NCBI RefSeq assembly: GCF_038446955.1
Contig: NZ_CP151803.1
Location: forward strand, 1,426,001 to 1,490,000
DNA: 64,000 bases
Source: Pedobacter sp. FW305-3-2-15-E-R2A2
GTDB taxonomy: Bacteria; Bacteroidota; Bacteroidia; Sphingobacteriales; Sphingobacteriaceae
Direction: 5' to 3'
Part shown: piece by piece, positions 36,671 through 45,088 of the stretch
How the letters are laid out: each line of letters starts with the position of its first letter
How positions within the stretch are numbered: position 1 is the first letter of the stretch
The notes under the pieces: model-generated
Database searches by the model: none
Seen by the model: only the letters and a program-made list of their open reading frames with translations
What the model was told of the DNA's origin: nothing
Translations under genes and position numbers: made by a program

Positions 36671-37639
36671 TTAAACAGATGATGAGATCGGCTGAGCATC
36701 TGTAACCATTTCGGTATTGCCAATTCTGGAAAGGTCAAGCGTAGTTCGTCCGCTGTTATCTCTCGAGAAGATACTGGAGAATTTGGCGTTGTGTATAATG
36801 TCTTCATCACGGTAGGAGGTTCTGGTATGTACCGTTTGAGAGAAGGTGTCGTCAAAGGCTTTTAACAAAACCAGGATCTCTACTTCTGCATCGGCAAGAT
36901 CTTCTGCGGTTTTTTCAAAAATGGGACTATGTTCGTCAATGGGATGTACAACGGTCCAGCTTAAACTCAGCAATCCGATTTTTGATCTTTCCAGGTCTAA
37001 GGGGTAAAATCGCCTGATCTTTTTTCCGTCAACGAGCTCATTATAAGACATTACAACCTGAACTTCAATTTCTATGAGTTGGTTGTTTCTTAGGTTTGCA
37101 AGTCTGAACATTAGTCCTTTAATTCCTTTATAAGGGGTGATGACCATGTTTGGACTATAAACTACTTTTGCGGTGGGCCTGGAAAAACGGCCATACAATA
37201 AACCTGTGGCCAGGGCAAATGCAAGTAAACCCAGCATGGATTCAAAAGCGGCAAGGCAACTCGTGGCAAAGCCATCCGGACTGATGTGGCCATAACCCAC
37301 AGTAGAAATGGTTTGCGCGGAAAAGAAGAAGGCATCAAAGAAATGATCTCTGGGACTGAGACCGTCGGCTCCTTTAAGGTGTTCAATTCCTATCGATACA
37401 TATAGCGTGGCAAAGAGGGTGTTCACGATGAGGTAGGCTAGGAGGATGATGAACAGGAATTTCTTCCAGGACATGGAAATCAGCCAGTTATAAGTATCGG
37501 CACTTCTGAAAATAGGAAGACCGGTCCGCCGGACGTTGGAAGAACCATCAGCATTCATTAATCTTTGATTCGCGCTAACAGGTTGTGTACCAAAGCCTAA
37601 ATCATCATCTATTTGTGATTTCCGTTTAAATAATGCCAT
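36671..37639 (-). CDS. inward-rectifier-type (Kir) potassium channel
   Basis: 322 residues: a cytoplasmic N-terminus, slide-helix and M1 (about 60-82), a pore loop with the selectivity filter TVGYG at 113-117, M2 (about 130-150), and a C-terminal immunoglobulin-like Kir domain with RLANLRNNQLIEIEVQVVMSYNE and PLDLERSKIGLLSLSWTVVHPI. This matches KirBac channels, which conduct K+ as tetramers in the inner membrane. It is monocistronic and divergent from the trp leader. Confidence 0.94.
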   Translation of the reverse strand: MALFKRKSQIDDDLGFGTQPVSANQRLMNADGSSNVRRTGLPIFRSADTYNWLISMSWKKFLFIILLAYLIVNTLFATLYVSIGIEHLKGADGLSPRDHFFDAFFFSAQTISTVGYGHISPDGFATSCLAAFESMLGLLAFALATGLLYGRFSRPTAKVVYSPNMVITPYKGIKGLMFRLANLRNNQLIEIEVQVVMSYNELVDGKKIRRFYPLDLERSKIGLLSLSWTVVHPIDEHSPIFEKTAEDLADAEVEILVLLKAFDDTFSQTVHTRTSYRDEDIIHNAKFSSIFSRDNSGRTTLDLSRIGNTEMVTDAQPISSSV

Positions 37640-37665
37640 AATTTCTTACTAATTTCAAGAAAAAT

Positions 37666-37696
37666 TTTGCAATTATTAAAAACTATTCCATCTTTG
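37666..37696 (+). promoter_or_regulatory. trp operon promoter
   Basis: TTTG (37666-37669), 19 bases, then CATCTTTG (37689-37696), one mismatch from TAnnTTTG in the TA part. Start of transcription is expected at about 37701-37703, at or next to the trp leader ATG. Confidence 0.55.
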
Positions 37697-37701
37697 CTTA
37701 G

Positions 37702-37755
37702 ATGATACAAACAAACGGACTTAATCTTTGGTGGTGGCACAACGCATTAGCGTAG
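37702..37755 (+). CDS. trpL: trp operon leader peptide (three tandem Trp codons)
   Basis: A 17-codon frame, MIQTNGLNLWWWHNALA, stops at TAG. Three consecutive TGG codons lie at 37729-37737, just before a hairpin. Trp is rare in proteins, so WWW in a short frame directly upstream of trp genes is strong evidence for a ribosome-stalling leader. The ATG begins about 5 bases after the -7 box, so it may be translated from a leaderless mRNA. Confidence 0.85.
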   Translation: MIQTNGLNLWWWHNALA

Positions 37756-37830
37756 TGTAACCCCTATTTTGAACGTTTTATTTTACATAAAAATATTTTG
37801 AGGGTTGCTTAGGGCAACCTTTTTTGTTTT
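37738..37830 (+). promoter_or_regulatory. tryptophan transcription attenuator
   Basis: Four segments fit the classical scheme. Segment 1 CACAACGC (37738-37745) pairs with segment 2 GCGTAGTG (37750-37757), with one A-A mismatch. Segment 2 continues into AACCC, which can pair with GGGTT in segment 3 (37802-37806). Segments 3 and 4, GGTTGC (37803-37808) and GCAACC (37814-37819), form a terminator stem followed by TTTTTTG. Ribosomes stalled at the Trp codons would mask segment 1, letting 2 pair with 3 and opening transcription. The 2:3 pairing is short (5-6 bp). Confidence 0.75.
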
Positions 37831-37836
37831 ATACCC

Positions 37837-38823
37837 ATGAAGAAAATACTCAACCACTTATTTGAAAACAAGACCTTCAGCAGAGCTGAAGCACAGCGAA
37901 TTCTGACTTCCATTGCTTTGGGTGAGTTTAATACCTCCCAGATCGCTGCTTTTATTACAGTTTACGGGATGCGTAACATTACGGTGGAAGAGTTACAGGG
38001 CTTCCGTGATGCCATGCTGGACTTATGCGTAAAGCTGGATTTCTCCAATCATGAACTGATCGATCTGTGTGGAACAGGTGGTGATGGAAAAGATACTTTT
38101 AACATTTCTACACTGGCTTCCTTTGTGGTGGCAGGATCAGGGCATAAAGTAGCCAAGCATGGTAACTATGGTGTTTCTTCGGGCTGCGGATCTTCCAATG
38201 TAATGGAGTATCTGGGGTACCAGTTCACGAGTGATCAGGATGTACTGAAAAGGAGCCTTGATAAATCGGGGATTTGCTTTATCCATGCGCCTTTGTTTAA
38301 CCCGGCGATGAAAACAGTAGCCCCCATCCGTAAAGAATTGGGAGTGAAAACCTTTTTTAATATGTTGGGGCCAATGTGTAATCCGGCACAGCCTAAAAAT
38401 CAATTGGTTGGCGTGTTTAGCCTGGAGCTGGCACGTTTGTATGCGTACCTGTATCAGGATACGGATAAGAATTATACCATCCTTCATGCGGTCGACGGTT
38501 TTGATGAGGTTTCTTTAACCTGCGATTTTAAGACGTTCAGCAAAAATGGGGAAGCCCTGAGAAAAGTGTCTGACCTTGGTTTTGAAGAGATTGATGAGCA
38601 ATTGATTAAAGGTGGAGATACGGTAGCTTCTTCCGCGGAGATATTTATGAAAGTCCTGAATGGGGAAGGAGAAAATGAGCAGAATAATGTCGTGTTGTGT
38701 AATGCAGCATTGGCGATACAAACAATAGACAGCAGCAAGACTTTTGCCGATTGCTTCTATGAAGCGGAAGAATCTTTGTTCAGTAAGCGGGCCTTGAATA
38801 CTTTTAAAAGCTTGTTGTCCTGA
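37837..38823 (+). CDS. trpD: anthranilate phosphoribosyltransferase
   Basis: 328 residues with the family's PRPP-binding sequences: DLCGTGGDGKDTFNIST, HGNYGVSSGCGSSNVME and the downstream NPAMKTVAPIRKELGVKTFFN. TrpD transfers phosphoribose to anthranilate, step 2 of tryptophan synthesis. It is the first structural gene after the attenuator; trpE and trpG are not in front of it. Its stop TGA overlaps the trpF start. Confidence 0.96.
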   Translation: MKKILNHLFENKTFSRAEAQRILTSIALGEFNTSQIAAFITVYGMRNITVEELQGFRDAMLDLCVKLDFSNHELIDLCGTGGDGKDTFNISTLASFVVAGSGHKVAKHGNYGVSSGCGSSNVMEYLGYQFTSDQDVLKRSLDKSGICFIHAPLFNPAMKTVAPIRKELGVKTFFNMLGPMCNPAQPKNQLVGVFSLELARLYAYLYQDTDKNYTILHAVDGFDEVSLTCDFKTFSKNGEALRKVSDLGFEEIDEQLIKGGDTVASSAEIFMKVLNGEGENEQNNVVLCNAALAIQTIDSSKTFADCFYEAEESLFSKRALNTFKSLLS

Positions 38824-39467
38824 TGAAAAGGCCTGAACTGAAAATATGTGGCATGCTGCATCCGGAGAATATTGCGGAAGTGGCCGGATTACAGCCGGAT
38901 TATCTGGGCTTTATTTTCTTTAAAGGCTCCAAAAGATATGCTGGTGATTTAGATCCGGAAGTGGTTAAAGCTTTACCGGAACAGATTCGGCGGACTGGTG
39001 TTTTTGTAAATGAAGCAGCAGAAGTAGTGCTGGAGCTGGTTCATCAATACGGACTGAATGCGGTACAGTTACATGGAGCGGAGAGTTCTGAATATTGCAG
39101 GGGTATAGCTCAATATGTTAAAGCCATACAACCTGAATTTAAAGTGATCAAATCTTTTGGCGTCAATGCCGATTTTGATTTCCAGCAATTGGAGGCCTAT
39201 CCCGGGGTGGTAGATTACTTTTTGTTCGACACACAAACACCCGATCATGGTGGTTCAGGGAAGAAGTTCGACTGGAACCTGCTGGACAAATACAAGCTCG
39301 ATGTCCCTTATTTTTTGAGTGGAGGAATCGGACCGGAAAGTGTGGAGGCCTTGAATGGGATCAGCGACCCGCGACTGTTTGCCATCGACATCAACAGCAG
39401 GTTTGAACTGGAACCGGGATGGAAAGATGCAGGTAAATTGAAAGAATTTAAAAACAAGTTGTCCTGA
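38823..39467 (+). CDS. trpF: phosphoribosylanthranilate isomerase
   Basis: 214 residues, TIM barrel with KICGMLHPENIAEVAGL at the N-terminus (catalytic Cys in KICG), GFIFFKGSKRY, VQLHGAE and the phosphate-binding FLSGGIGPESV. TrpF opens PRA to CdRP. The start overlaps the trpD stop (TGATGA), so translation is probably coupled. trpC, which usually sits beside or is fused to trpF, is missing here. Confidence 0.95.
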   Translation: MKRPELKICGMLHPENIAEVAGLQPDYLGFIFFKGSKRYAGDLDPEVVKALPEQIRRTGVFVNEAAEVVLELVHQYGLNAVQLHGAESSEYCRGIAQYVKAIQPEFKVIKSFGVNADFDFQQLEAYPGVVDYFLFDTQTPDHGGSGKKFDWNLLDKYKLDVPYFLSGGIGPESVEALNGISDPRLFAIDINSRFELEPGWKDAGKLKEFKNKLS

Positions 39468-39560
39468 TGCCTTATGGCCATTCAGGGAATATATTAAGGA
39501 ACAGAAAAGCGTTATTAGGTGCCATGGATAACGGAATACTAAAGAAATAAGAACAGGATT

Positions 39561-40742
39561 ATGAACTATTTTGTAAATGAGAAGGGTTATTTTGGAGATT
39601 TCGGAGGAGCGTACATTCCCGAAATGTTATATCCCAATGTGGAAGAACTGAGAACCAATTACCTGAAAATTATCGAAGATGAAGACTTTCAAAAGGAGTT
39701 TCATCAACTGCTTAAGGATTATGTAGGAAGGCCTTCTCCCTTGTATCTGGCAAAGCGTTTATCGCAGCGCTACAATGCAAACATCTTCCTGAAAAGAGAA
39801 GACCTGAACCATACCGGTGCGCATAAGATCAACAATACCATCGGTCAGATTTTACTGGCAGAACGCTTAGGAAAAAAGCGGATCATTGCAGAAACAGGAG
39901 CAGGACAGCATGGTGTGGCAACAGCAACGGTTTGTGCCTTACGTGGCCTGGAATGTGTAGTGTACATGGGAGAGATTGATATTCAACGTCAGGCGCCCAA
40001 TGTAGCGAGAATGAAAATGCTCGGTGCAACCGTGGTTCCTGCAACTTCAGGCAGTAAAACGTTGAAAGATGCGACCAATGAAGCCATGCGCGACTGGATC
40101 AATAATCCTATCGATACACATTACATTATCGGTTCTGTGGTAGGTCCGCATCCTTATCCGGATATGGTGGCACTATTTCAATCGATCATTTCAGAGGAAA
40201 CAAAAAAACAATTAATTGAACAGACCGGAAACGATCAGCCTGATTATGTGCTTGCCTGCGTGGGTGGCGGAAGTAATGCCATGGGAATGTTCTATCATTT
40301 TATTAATGACGAAAACGTGAAACTGGTTGCCGTAGAGGCCGCAGGAAAAGGCGTAGACAGCGGGCATTCTGCAGCCACAACTTCTTTAGGAAAAGAAGGC
40401 GTTTTACATGGCAGCAGAAGCATCCTGATGCAAACGGAAGATGGGCAGGTGATTGAGCCTTATTCGGTTTCTGCGGGCTTGGATTACCCTGGAATAGGCC
40501 CTCAGCATGCGCATTTGTTTAAGACTTTGAGAGGGGAGTATGTATCGGTAACGGATGATGAGTCTTTACAGGCGGGATTGCTGCTGACACAGCTGGAAGG
40601 AATTATCCCAGCCATCGAAAGCGCACACGCCCTGGCGTATTTAGAGAAAATGAAGTTTACAGGTAAGGAAAATGTGGTCGTTTGTTTGTCCGGAAGGGGA
40701 GATAAAGACATGGATACCTATATGAAGTATTTTGGTTTATAA
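39561..40742 (+). CDS. trpB: tryptophan synthase beta chain
   Basis: 393 residues. It begins with the typical [12 protein letters not shown]; the PLP lysine is in [10 protein letters not shown]; the phosphate loop is [11 protein letters not shown]; the C-terminal motif is [13 protein letters not shown]. It joins indole and serine to make tryptophan in the alpha2-beta2 complex. A 93-base gap separates it from trpF, and trpA follows after 8 bases. Confidence 0.97.
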   Translation: MNYFVNEKGYFGDFGGAYIPEMLYPNVEELRTNYLKIIEDEDFQKEFHQLLKDYVGRPSPLYLAKRLSQRYNANIFLKREDLNHTGAHKINNTIGQILLAERLGKKRIIAETGAGQHGVATATVCALRGLECVVYMGEIDIQRQAPNVARMKMLGATVVPATSGSKTLKDATNEAMRDWINNPIDTHYIIGSVVGPHPYPDMVALFQSIISEETKKQLIEQTGNDQPDYVLACVGGGSNAMGMFYHFINDENVKLVAVEAAGKGVDSGHSAATTSLGKEGVLHGSRSILMQTEDGQVIEPYSVSAGLDYPGIGPQHAHLFKTLRGEYVSVTDDESLQAGLLLTQLEGIIPAIESAHALAYLEKMKFTGKENVVVCLSGRGDKDMDTYMKYFGL

Positions 40743-40750
40743 GAAGAGCA

Positions 40751-41518
40751 ATGAACAGAATTAATAAGTTATTTCAGGAGAAAAAATATATATTATCCAT
40801 CTATTACACTGCAGGATACCCAAACTTAGGTGATACCGTAGCGATTGCAGAAGAGTTGGAAAGGTCAGGCGCAGACTTACTGGAAATTGGTTTCCCATAT
40901 TCTGATCCGGTAGCGGATGGTCCGGTTATTCAGGCGAGCAGCAAGACTGCCCTGGATGGTGGAATGACGCTTAAACTGTTGTTTGAGCAATTGAAAGACC
41001 TTCGTAAAACAGTAAGCATTCCGGTATTGCTAATGGGTTATGTGAACCCGATGTTGCAATATGGGGTCGAGAATTTTTGTAAGTCATGCGCAGAAGTAGG
41101 TGTGGATGGATGTATCGTTCCGGATCTTCCAATGGTGGAGTATGAAGAGCTGTACAGCGGCGTATTTAAAGATAATGGATTGACCAATATCTTCCTGGTG
41201 ACCCCGCAGACTTCTACCGAGCGGATCCGTAAGATTGACGGACTAAGTAATGGCTTCATTTATCTTTTGTCTTCTTCTGCTACTACAGGGCAAAACCTGC
41301 AGGTTTCAGAAAATACAGAAGCGTATTTCTCGAGAATCGCGGAGATGAAGCTCAATAATCCAACGATGATCGGCTTTGGCATCAGCAGCAAAGAGACCTT
41401 TGATAAGGCTTGTCAGTATGCAAATGGCGCCATTATCGGCAGTGCTTTTGTTAAAAGCCTGAAATCCGATAACGTAACTGCCAGTGTGAGGGACTTTATG
41501 AAAACCTTTAAGCCGTAA
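40751..41518 (+). CDS. trpA: tryptophan synthase alpha chain
   Basis: 255 residues, TIM barrel: YYTAGYPNLGDT, then LLEIGFPYSDPVADGPVIQ carrying the catalytic Glu, the second acidic residue in GVDGCIVPDLP, and FGISSKE for phosphate binding. It cleaves indole-3-glycerol phosphate. The last 11 bases overlap the 3' end of the convergent nhaA gene, so no terminator can lie between the two frames. Confidence 0.96.
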   Translation: MNRINKLFQEKKYILSIYYTAGYPNLGDTVAIAEELERSGADLLEIGFPYSDPVADGPVIQASSKTALDGGMTLKLLFEQLKDLRKTVSIPVLLMGYVNPMLQYGVENFCKSCAEVGVDGCIVPDLPMVEYEELYSGVFKDNGLTNIFLVTPQTSTERIRKIDGLSNGFIYLLSSSATTGQNLQVSENTEAYFSRIAEMKLNNPTMIGFGISSKETFDKACQYANGAIIGSAFVKSLKSDNVTASVRDFMKTFKP

Positions 41519-42692
41519 CTTCTTTTTTCGTGTTTTTAATGGATTTAAGGTAGATAAAACCAATTAATCCGGCAATGATAGAAGCACAAAGGATGGCGAA
41601 TTTAGCCTCCGTAACATGCATCTCGTCGCTGAAAGACAATAGGGAAATAAAAATGGACATGGTGAATCCTATTCCGGCAAGCATACCCAATCCAATGATG
41701 TGCTTCCAACCGGATCGGGAAGGTAAGGTGCCTAGCTTTAGCTTCACCGCCAACCATGAAAATAGCGTAACCCCTATTGTTTTTCCGGCAAATAAGCCCA
41801 GGATAATTCCCGCTCCCAATGGGGAAACCAGGCCGCCAAGCATCTCTTTCTGAAAGGTGATATTGGTGTTCGCCAAAGCAAAAATAGGCATGATAAAGTA
41901 ATTTACTGGGCCATTCAATAGGTGTTCCAGTTTTTCCAGCGGTGATTCTATATTGGTCTCATTACAAGGGATGGTGAAGGCAAGTAGTACGCCTGCAATC
42001 GTGGCGTGGATTCCTGAATGGTGAATGAAATACCATAAAAAGATGCCTGGGATCAGGTAAAAGAATAAGGGTTTTATGTTGAAGTAATTGAATAGAAATA
42101 ATACTGCCAGTACTCCTGCAGCCATTAACAGGTAATCAAAATGAACTTCATTGGTGTAAAATACTGCAATAACTAGGATCGCTCCAAGGTCGTCTACAAT
42201 GGCCAATGCAGCCAGAAAGATCTTTAAAGAAGTAGGGACGCTTTTGCCCAGCATTGAAATGATGGCCAATGCAAAGGCGATATCGGTAGCCATCGGAATT
42301 CCCCATCCTGAAGCTGTCGGCGTATTGTGGTTAAAAGCAAAATAGATCAATGCAGGAACGAGCATTCCGCCCAATGCCGCAATTACCGGCAAGGAGGCCT
42401 TTTTGAGCGAAGATAATTCTCCCTCCAGCATTTCCCTTTTAATTTCCAGCCCTACCAACAGGAAGAAAATGGCCATCAGGGCGTCATTGATCCATGCTGA
42501 AATGCTGAAGGAATAGGTGCTGCTACCAAAGGTAATTCCTAAATCTGTGGCTAAAAGATTGGCGAACCCTTCACTATAGGAGGAATTTGCAATAAATAAA
42601 GAGATGGCAACACACACCATAAGGATAATACCTCCGATTTGTCCTGAACGAATGAAATCTCTGAACGCTTGTAAATTGAATAGTTTCGACAT
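41508..42692 (-). CDS. nhaA: Na+/H+ antiporter NhaA
   Basis: 394 residues with about 12 hydrophobic segments. NhaA landmarks: FRDFIRSGQIGGIILM at the start, LVGLEIKREMLEGELS, GWGIPMATDIAFALAI with the paired functional aspartates of the family further along in LAIVDDLGAILVIAVFY, and HATIAGVLLAFTIPC. It exports Na+ in exchange for protons. The start lies 4 bases after TATCTTTA, with TTG 20 bases further upstream, suggesting a near-leaderless mRNA. The 3' end overlaps trpA. Confidence 0.95.
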   Translation of the reverse strand: MSKLFNLQAFRDFIRSGQIGGIILMVCVAISLFIANSSYSEGFANLLATDLGITFGSSTYSFSISAWINDALMAIFFLLVGLEIKREMLEGELSSLKKASLPVIAALGGMLVPALIYFAFNHNTPTASGWGIPMATDIAFALAIISMLGKSVPTSLKIFLAALAIVDDLGAILVIAVFYTNEVHFDYLLMAAGVLAVLFLFNYFNIKPLFFYLIPGIFLWYFIHHSGIHATIAGVLLAFTIPCNETNIESPLEKLEHLLNGPVNYFIMPIFALANTNITFQKEMLGGLVSPLGAGIILGLFAGKTIGVTLFSWLAVKLKLGTLPSRSGWKHIIGLGMLAGIGFTMSIFISLLSFSDEMHVTEAKFAILCASIIAGLIGFIYLKSIKNTKKEVTA

Positions 42693-42731
42693 GTGTTAAA
42701 GATACCATTCAAGGGGGAGTTAGGCAACAAA

Positions 42732-43352
42732 TTAAAGGAAACTTTCCAGATCGCCTTTACCCTCACGAATGATTTCGAACTCTCCGGAGGTACAATCTAC
42801 AACGGTAGAAGGCTCATTGTCACCGTATCCGCCGTCAATCACCAGGTCTACTTTATCTTCGTATTTCTCGTGGATCAATTCCGGATCTGTAGAATACTCA
42901 ATCAACTCATCGTCATCTTTTATGGAAGTCGATAGGATCGGATTGCCAAGCAATAGCACAATTTCCCGGGCAATGGCATTGTCAGGAACACGGATACCGA
43001 CCGTTTTTTTATTGGAGCTTAACAGCTTTGGTACATTGTTGTTGGCATTGAATATAAAGGTGAAGGGGCCTGGTAATGCTTTTTTTAACACCCTGAATGT
43101 AGTGGTATCAATGGGTTTAATATAGTCTGAAATGTGTCTGAGGTCAGAACAGATGAAGGAAAAGTTGGCCTTTTCAGGTTTGATGCCCCTCAACCGGCAA
43201 ATCTTTTCTATGGCTTTTTGATTGGTAATGTCGCAACCCAAGCCGTAAACGGTATCGGTAGGATAAATGATGATGCCTCCTTTTTTTAAGACCTCCACCG
43301 CTTGTTCTATTGCTTTGGGATTCGGATTTTCAGGATAGATTTTGATAAGCAT
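42732..43352 (-). CDS. L-threonylcarbamoyladenylate synthase (Sua5/YrdC family)
   Basis: 206 residues with the YrdC signature: [48 protein letters not shown] and [15 protein letters not shown], ending with the substrate region [17 protein letters not shown]. It makes threonylcarbamoyl-AMP for the t6A37 modification of ANN-decoding tRNAs. It is a single-domain form without the Sua5 C-terminal domain. nhaA lies 39 bases downstream in the same direction. Confidence 0.93.
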   Translation of the reverse strand: MLIKIYPENPNPKAIEQAVEVLKKGGIIIYPTDTVYGLGCDITNQKAIEKICRLRGIKPEKANFSFICSDLRHISDYIKPIDTTTFRVLKKALPGPFTFIFNANNNVPKLLSSNKKTVGIRVPDNAIAREIVLLLGNPILSTSIKDDDELIEYSTDPELIHEKYEDKVDLVIDGGYGDNEPSTVVDCTSGEFEIIREGKGDLESFL

Positions 43353-43429
43353 ATGTAAAATTACAAAATCTTTATACCTTATTATGCTTATTATTGTTCT
43401 ATTAGTATGTTTTTATTAAATTAAACCAT

Positions 43430-45088
43430 ATGAGAAAAGCTTTTATCGCAATTGCTGCATTTCTGGTGACCGCAACGGTCATGATCAGCCTGGCCTGGCC
43501 ACCATTCTACTGGGCTTTTATCTTTATCGGACCGATTGTCATCTTAGGGGTTTACGACCTTTACCAGCCCAAACATAGCATCGTCAGGAATTACCCCGTA
43601 GTTGGCCGGTTAAGGTATTTTATGGAAGACCTGCGCCCAAAAGTCTATCAGTATTTTGTGGAAAGCGATACCAATGGAAAACCATTCAGCAGGTTAAACC
43701 GTTCGTTGATTTATCAAAGAGCAAAAAAAGAGAACGATACCATTCCATTTGGTACACAGCTGGATGTTTATGAAAACGGATATGAATGGCTGAGTCATAG
43801 CATTGCCGCGATCAGTCATACGGAGCTGGATGAAGACCCAAGAGTACTTGTCGGCGGACCTGCTTGTAAAAAGCCATACTCTGCAAGTATCTATAATATA
43901 TCGGCCATGAGTTTTGGCTCATTGAGTCAGAATGCGATTCTGGCCTTAAACGGAGGCGCTAAACTAGGGAACTTTGCCCACAATACAGGTGAAGGCGGAA
44001 TCAGTGATTACCATGCTAATCCAGGCGGAGATCTCATTTGGCAAATTGGAACAGGTTATTTCGGTTGTCGCCATCACGATGGTAGTTTTAATTATGACGC
44101 CTTTGCAGAGCGCTCCCAGTCTGAGCAAGTGAAGATGATTGAAATTAAACTTTCTCAGGGTGCTAAACCAGGGCATGGAGGAATCTTGCCGGCCAAGAAA
44201 GTTACTCCGGAAATCGCGAGGATCAGGTTGGTGAAGGAAGGTTTTGATGTGATCTCTCCGCCTGCACATGCGGCTTTTAAGACGCCTTTGGAGCTGGTGG
44301 CTTTTGTGCAGAAATTAAGGGAATTGTCGGGCGGGAAACCTGTAGGGATAAAATTGTGTATTGGTCGTAGGAGTGAATTTTTTGCCATTTGTAAAGCGAT
44401 GTCAGAAACAGGAACTTATGTTGATTTTATTACAGTTGACGGCGGTGAAGGTGGTACCGGTGCATCGCCTCAGGAATTCTCTAATGCGGTCGGCATGCCT
44501 TTAAGAGAAGGAGTAGCCTTTGTGTATGATGTATTGAGTGGGTTTAACCTGAAACAACACATCAAAATCATTGCTTCAGGAAAGATATCTTCCGGATTTG
44601 ATCTGGTAAAGAACATTGCTCTAGGTGCAGATCTATGTAATTCTGCAAGAGGAATGATGTTCGCACTGGGTTGCATACAGGCGTTGGAATGTAATAGCAA
44701 TACTTGTCCGACTGGTGTGGCGACACAAGATGCGAGTCTGATGAAAGGACTGGTTGTAGAAGATAAAAGAGTCAGGGTGTTTAACTTTCATAAGCTTACC
44801 GTAGAAAGTGCCGTAGAACTGCTCGGTGCTGCGGGATTACACCATACTTATCAGTTGACCAGAGCTTATATCAATAGAAGGATTGCTCCCAATGTGATGC
44901 AGTCCTATATGGAGAGTTTCCCTTATATTCCGGAAGGCAGTTTGTTGAGAACGCCTTACCCTTTGAGATTTGAGCTGGGCATGGCATTGAGTACTTCTGC
45001 CAGTTTTACACCTACGGATTACAAGGTTTCCATTGTCGATTATGCGCATGCGAATTCTTTTAATGACAATTTAACGCAAGGGAATTAG
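43430..45088 (+). CDS. FMN-binding glutamate synthase-family protein (GltB domain 2-like)
   Basis: 552 residues. Two N-terminal hydrophobic segments (about 5-45) anchor it to the membrane. The rest is the FMN/[3Fe-4S] synthase domain of glutamate synthase: SAMSFGSLSQNAILALNGGA, NTGEGGISDYH, GGEGGTGASP, and the cluster motif C-x5-C-x4-C in GCIQALECNSNTCPTG. The amidotransferase and GXGXG domains of true GltB are absent, so glutamate synthesis is doubtful; such stand-alone proteins have no settled role. It is monocistronic, with element 3 starting at its stop codon. Confidence 0.92.
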   Translation: MRKAFIAIAAFLVTATVMISLAWPPFYWAFIFIGPIVILGVYDLYQPKHSIVRNYPVVGRLRYFMEDLRPKVYQYFVESDTNGKPFSRLNRSLIYQRAKKENDTIPFGTQLDVYENGYEWLSHSIAAISHTELDEDPRVLVGGPACKKPYSASIYNISAMSFGSLSQNAILALNGGAKLGNFAHNTGEGGISDYHANPGGDLIWQIGTGYFGCRHHDGSFNYDAFAERSQSEQVKMIEIKLSQGAKPGHGGILPAKKVTPEIARIRLVKEGFDVISPPAHAAFKTPLELVAFVQKLRELSGGKPVGIKLCIGRRSEFFAICKAMSETGTYVDFITVDGGEGGTGASPQEFSNAVGMPLREGVAFVYDVLSGFNLKQHIKIIASGKISSGFDLVKNIALGADLCNSARGMMFALGCIQALECNSNTCPTGVATQDASLMKGLVVEDKRVRVFNFHKLTVESAVELLGAAGLHHTYQLTRAYINRRIAPNVMQSYMESFPYIPEGSLLRTPYPLRFELGMALSTSASFTPTDYKVSIVDYAHANSFNDNLTQGN

